Below are positions 63,968 to 64,000 of a stretch of DNA of 64,000 nt, one piece after another. This stretch comes from Onthophagus taurus (taxonomy: Eukaryota > Arthropoda > Insecta > Coleoptera > Scarabaeidae), in assembly GCF_036711975.1 (NCBI RefSeq), contig NC_091975.1:6760501-6824500 (forward strand), read 5' to 3'. Numbering within the stretch: position 1 is the first letter of the stretch; every line of letters begins with the position of its first letter. A program made the translations under genes and the position numbers. The notes under the pieces were generated by a model, which saw only the letters and a list, made by a program, of their open reading frames with translations, ran no database searches and was not told the DNA's origin.

Positions 63968-64000
63968 GCTTCGCTAAACCCAAATCTTTCTAGTTCTAGG
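63968..64000. repeat. Partial CTAGTTCTAGG-type repeat at the window edge
   Basis: CTTCGCTAAACCCAAATCTT and then CTAGTTCTAGG resemble the arms at 19879-20038; the copy is cut by the end of the window. Confidence 0.6.

Overview
The window looks like a piece of an insect nuclear genome. It is AT-rich, its genes are split by short GT-AG introns, and it is full of TA-flanked mariner-like elements, PIF/Harbinger relics, fold-back elements and satellite DNA. A beetle is my best guess, with low confidence. Nothing bacterial or viral was seen.

Seven protein genes can be rebuilt exon by exon. On the + strand: the 3' end of a CAP/ponsin-type adaptor with three SH3 domains (7.9-9.2 kb), ribosomal protein RpL5 (14.3-16.0 kb) and a small secreted DUF1091-type protein (52.7-53.3 kb). 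On the - strand: TMEM161 (10.8-12.6 kb), a histidine acid phosphatase (20.4-21.5 kb), an ethanolamine-phosphate/phosphohydroxylysine phospho-lyase-like class-III aminotransferase (26.9-29.3 kb) and a Golgi GH47 alpha-1,2-mannosidase spread over 12 kb (35.3-47.7 kb). The reconstructions keep frame across every junction. Two of them match their families' usual lengths closely (RpL5 297 aa, TMEM161 484 aa). One TMEM161 intron has to be a minor-spliceosome (U12-type) intron.

Region by region: 1-7.9 kb is a transposon-rich area with a segmental duplication, a long-TIR pogo-like element, and two TA-flanked fold-back elements that abut. 7.9-16 kb is gene-dense; TMEM161 and RpL5 are head to head, separated by two decayed partial copies of TMEM161. 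16.7-19.8 kb is a 170-bp satellite. 20-30 kb holds the phosphatase and phospho-lyase genes around a 363-bp dimeric satellite (22.5-26.8 kb). 30.1-33.6 kb is a 190-bp satellite distantly related to the 363-bp family. 35-48 kb is the mannosidase gene; its second intron holds a DUF7869-like DNA transposon that is itself interrupted by a Jockey-like retrotransposon and a nested fold-back element, and its first intron holds two more mariner-like elements. 48.4-52.1 kb is a second block of the 363-bp satellite. 54.5-60.2 kb holds two further TA-flanked elements, one with a nearly full-length broken transposase. 60.2-64 kb is largely gene-free, with two blocks of higher GC content.

The genes are unrelated housekeeping or secretory genes and do not form a pathway. 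The unusual content is in the repeats, the minor intron and the nested transposons.
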